Assembly (NCBI GenBank): GCA_964516765.1 | Contig: CAZEWZ010000022.1 | Span: 1 to 32,109 of the forward strand | DNA from: CAZEWZ01 sp964516765 | GTDB lineage: Bacteria > Bacteroidota > Bacteroidia > Flavobacteriales > UBA7430 | Length of the DNA: 32,109 nt | Direction of reading: 5' to 3' | Shown here: one piece after another, positions 31,478 to 32,109 of the stretch | Position numbering within the stretch: the stretch's first letter is position 1 | How the letters are laid out: every line of letters starts with the position of its first letter | Translations under genes and position numbers: made by a program | Notes under the pieces: generated by a model | What the model was told of the DNA's origin: nothing | Databases searched by the model: none | The model's input: the letters and a program-made list of their open reading frames with translations, nothing else

Positions 31478-32109
31478 ATGACTAAATCACTACTAAAGAA
31501 ATTCGGATTTGTATTTTTATTTACCATTTACTTTAACTCAATTTCATACTCTCAAGGATTAGTCCCATACACTGCTTTGGAAAGTTCATCGGAGTCTATT
31601 GATTGGTTTTTAAAATTGGTAAAGTGATGTTAGATTCTGGATATGGAGCTTCTGCAGCCGATCGGATTAGAGTTTCTGTAATGACTAAGATTGATATTCC
31701 TTGTACATATGGAAATTGTCCTTCTGATAATTCTTATTTTAAACATCACTTAAAGTATAAAGATCCCAATGGTACTTGGAGATGGATTACTCAAACTTCT
31801 CCTACAGTTACAAGCGGCTGGAATCTTATTGAAACAGTTGATGCCACAGATAGTTATAGTCAGCCTTATACGTATAATTGGACTTCTAGTTATACATACG
31901 ATTGTTCAGCTTGGAATTGCTGGTGGTGTGAATGTACTGGTACTCAATATAACTCTGAAACTCGATATTACACAGGAAGTAATGGCCAAAAAATACATAC
32001 TTATGCTCAAGAGAATATTTCATATGAAAATGTAAACCTAACTACATCTGGAATCTATAATACAGTATCTTTTGATTGGACTAATTTTCCTGAAGGATTA
32101 TTGGAGGGT
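31478..32109 (+). pseudogene. Secreted protein gene, frameshifted after the signal peptide and cut by the window end
   Basis: ATG 31478 gives a good signal peptide (MTKSLLKKFGFVFLFTIYF..SYSQ) and the mature start GLVPYTALESSSESIDW, then stops at TGA 31625-31627. Another frame continues at once (FKIGKVMLDSGYGASAADRIRVSV...) and stays open to the window end, with a Cys/Trp-rich patch (DCSAWNCWWCECTGT). The switch lies at the T5 run 31607-31611; one more T would join the two frames as SIDWFFKIGKV. So this is one gene with a homopolymer frameshift, either real or a sequencing error. Family not recognised. Confidence 0.65.

Noticed and set aside
31769..32035. 88-codon open frame near the right edge (MVLGDGLLKLLLQ...)
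   Set aside because: It lies in a different frame within the Cys/Trp-rich secreted protein, whose codons and composition are more protein-like.
29416..32109. Genomic island or phage remnant
   Set aside because: The region is AT-rich and decayed, but I see no integrase, transposase, att repeat or tRNA junction to support a defined element.

Overview
The window looks like a chromosome segment from a low-GC (about one third G+C) member of the Bacteroidota, most likely a marine flavobacterium-type organism. Three things point there. Secreted proteins carry type IX secretion system (T9SS) C-terminal sorting tails. Many genes are preceded by the Bacteroidota -7 promoter element TAnnTTTG. The gene set is typical, with a SusC/BtuB-type TonB receptor that has an N-terminal carboxypeptidase-regulatory domain, and CEEE/CEED-type lipoproteins. 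A 10-base N run inside pssA suggests a draft or metagenome-derived scaffold. The species assignment is inference; no marker such as rRNA is present.

Layout. 1-1.1 kb: 3' part of a secreted protein made of twelve 26-residue Cys/Asp-rich repeats with a T9SS tail. 1.18-1.26 kb: tRNA-Val(GAC) with a clear promoter. 1.3-5.3 kb: DEAD-box helicase, small secreted DUF4177-like protein, exported MsrB, ornithine aminotransferase. 5.4-9.9 kb: NlpC/P60 hydrolase, PnuC-type transporter, NadR-like kinase, then a TPP riboswitch directly upstream of a TonB receptor, so this is a probable thiamine (or thiamine precursor) uptake locus. A bidirectional terminator separates it from a lipoprotein that reuses the 26-residue repeat. 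10.6-15.5 kb: metallo-beta-lactamase hydrolase, SDR, M20 peptidase, RecQ. 15.9-22.5 kb: tatC-lptB facing pssA, then lnt, an MbnP-like lipoprotein and a PNGase F-like T9SS cargo protein in one tight run. 22.7-27.8 kb: minus-strand cluster sucD, thioredoxin lipoprotein, fabG, VWA membrane protein, SPFH/prohibitin, ending in a terminator. 28-29.4 kb: mnmE. 29.4-32.1 kb: a coding-poor, very AT-rich accessory stretch with a decayed gene, an unknown membrane protein, an orphan fragment of a T9SS tail and a frameshifted secreted protein that runs off the edge.

How it works together. The core is housekeeping: envelope biogenesis (lptB, lnt, pssA, tatC), fatty-acid synthesis (fabG), the TCA cycle (sucD), tRNA modification (mnmE) and DNA/RNA helicases. 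The surface and secreted layer (T9SS cargo, TonB receptor, lipoproteins) is the variable part. No CRISPR array, phage, transposase or recognised defence system was seen. The most interesting material is the repeat family and its fossil tail, the riboswitch placed mid-locus, putative leaderless promoters, and the degraded right end.
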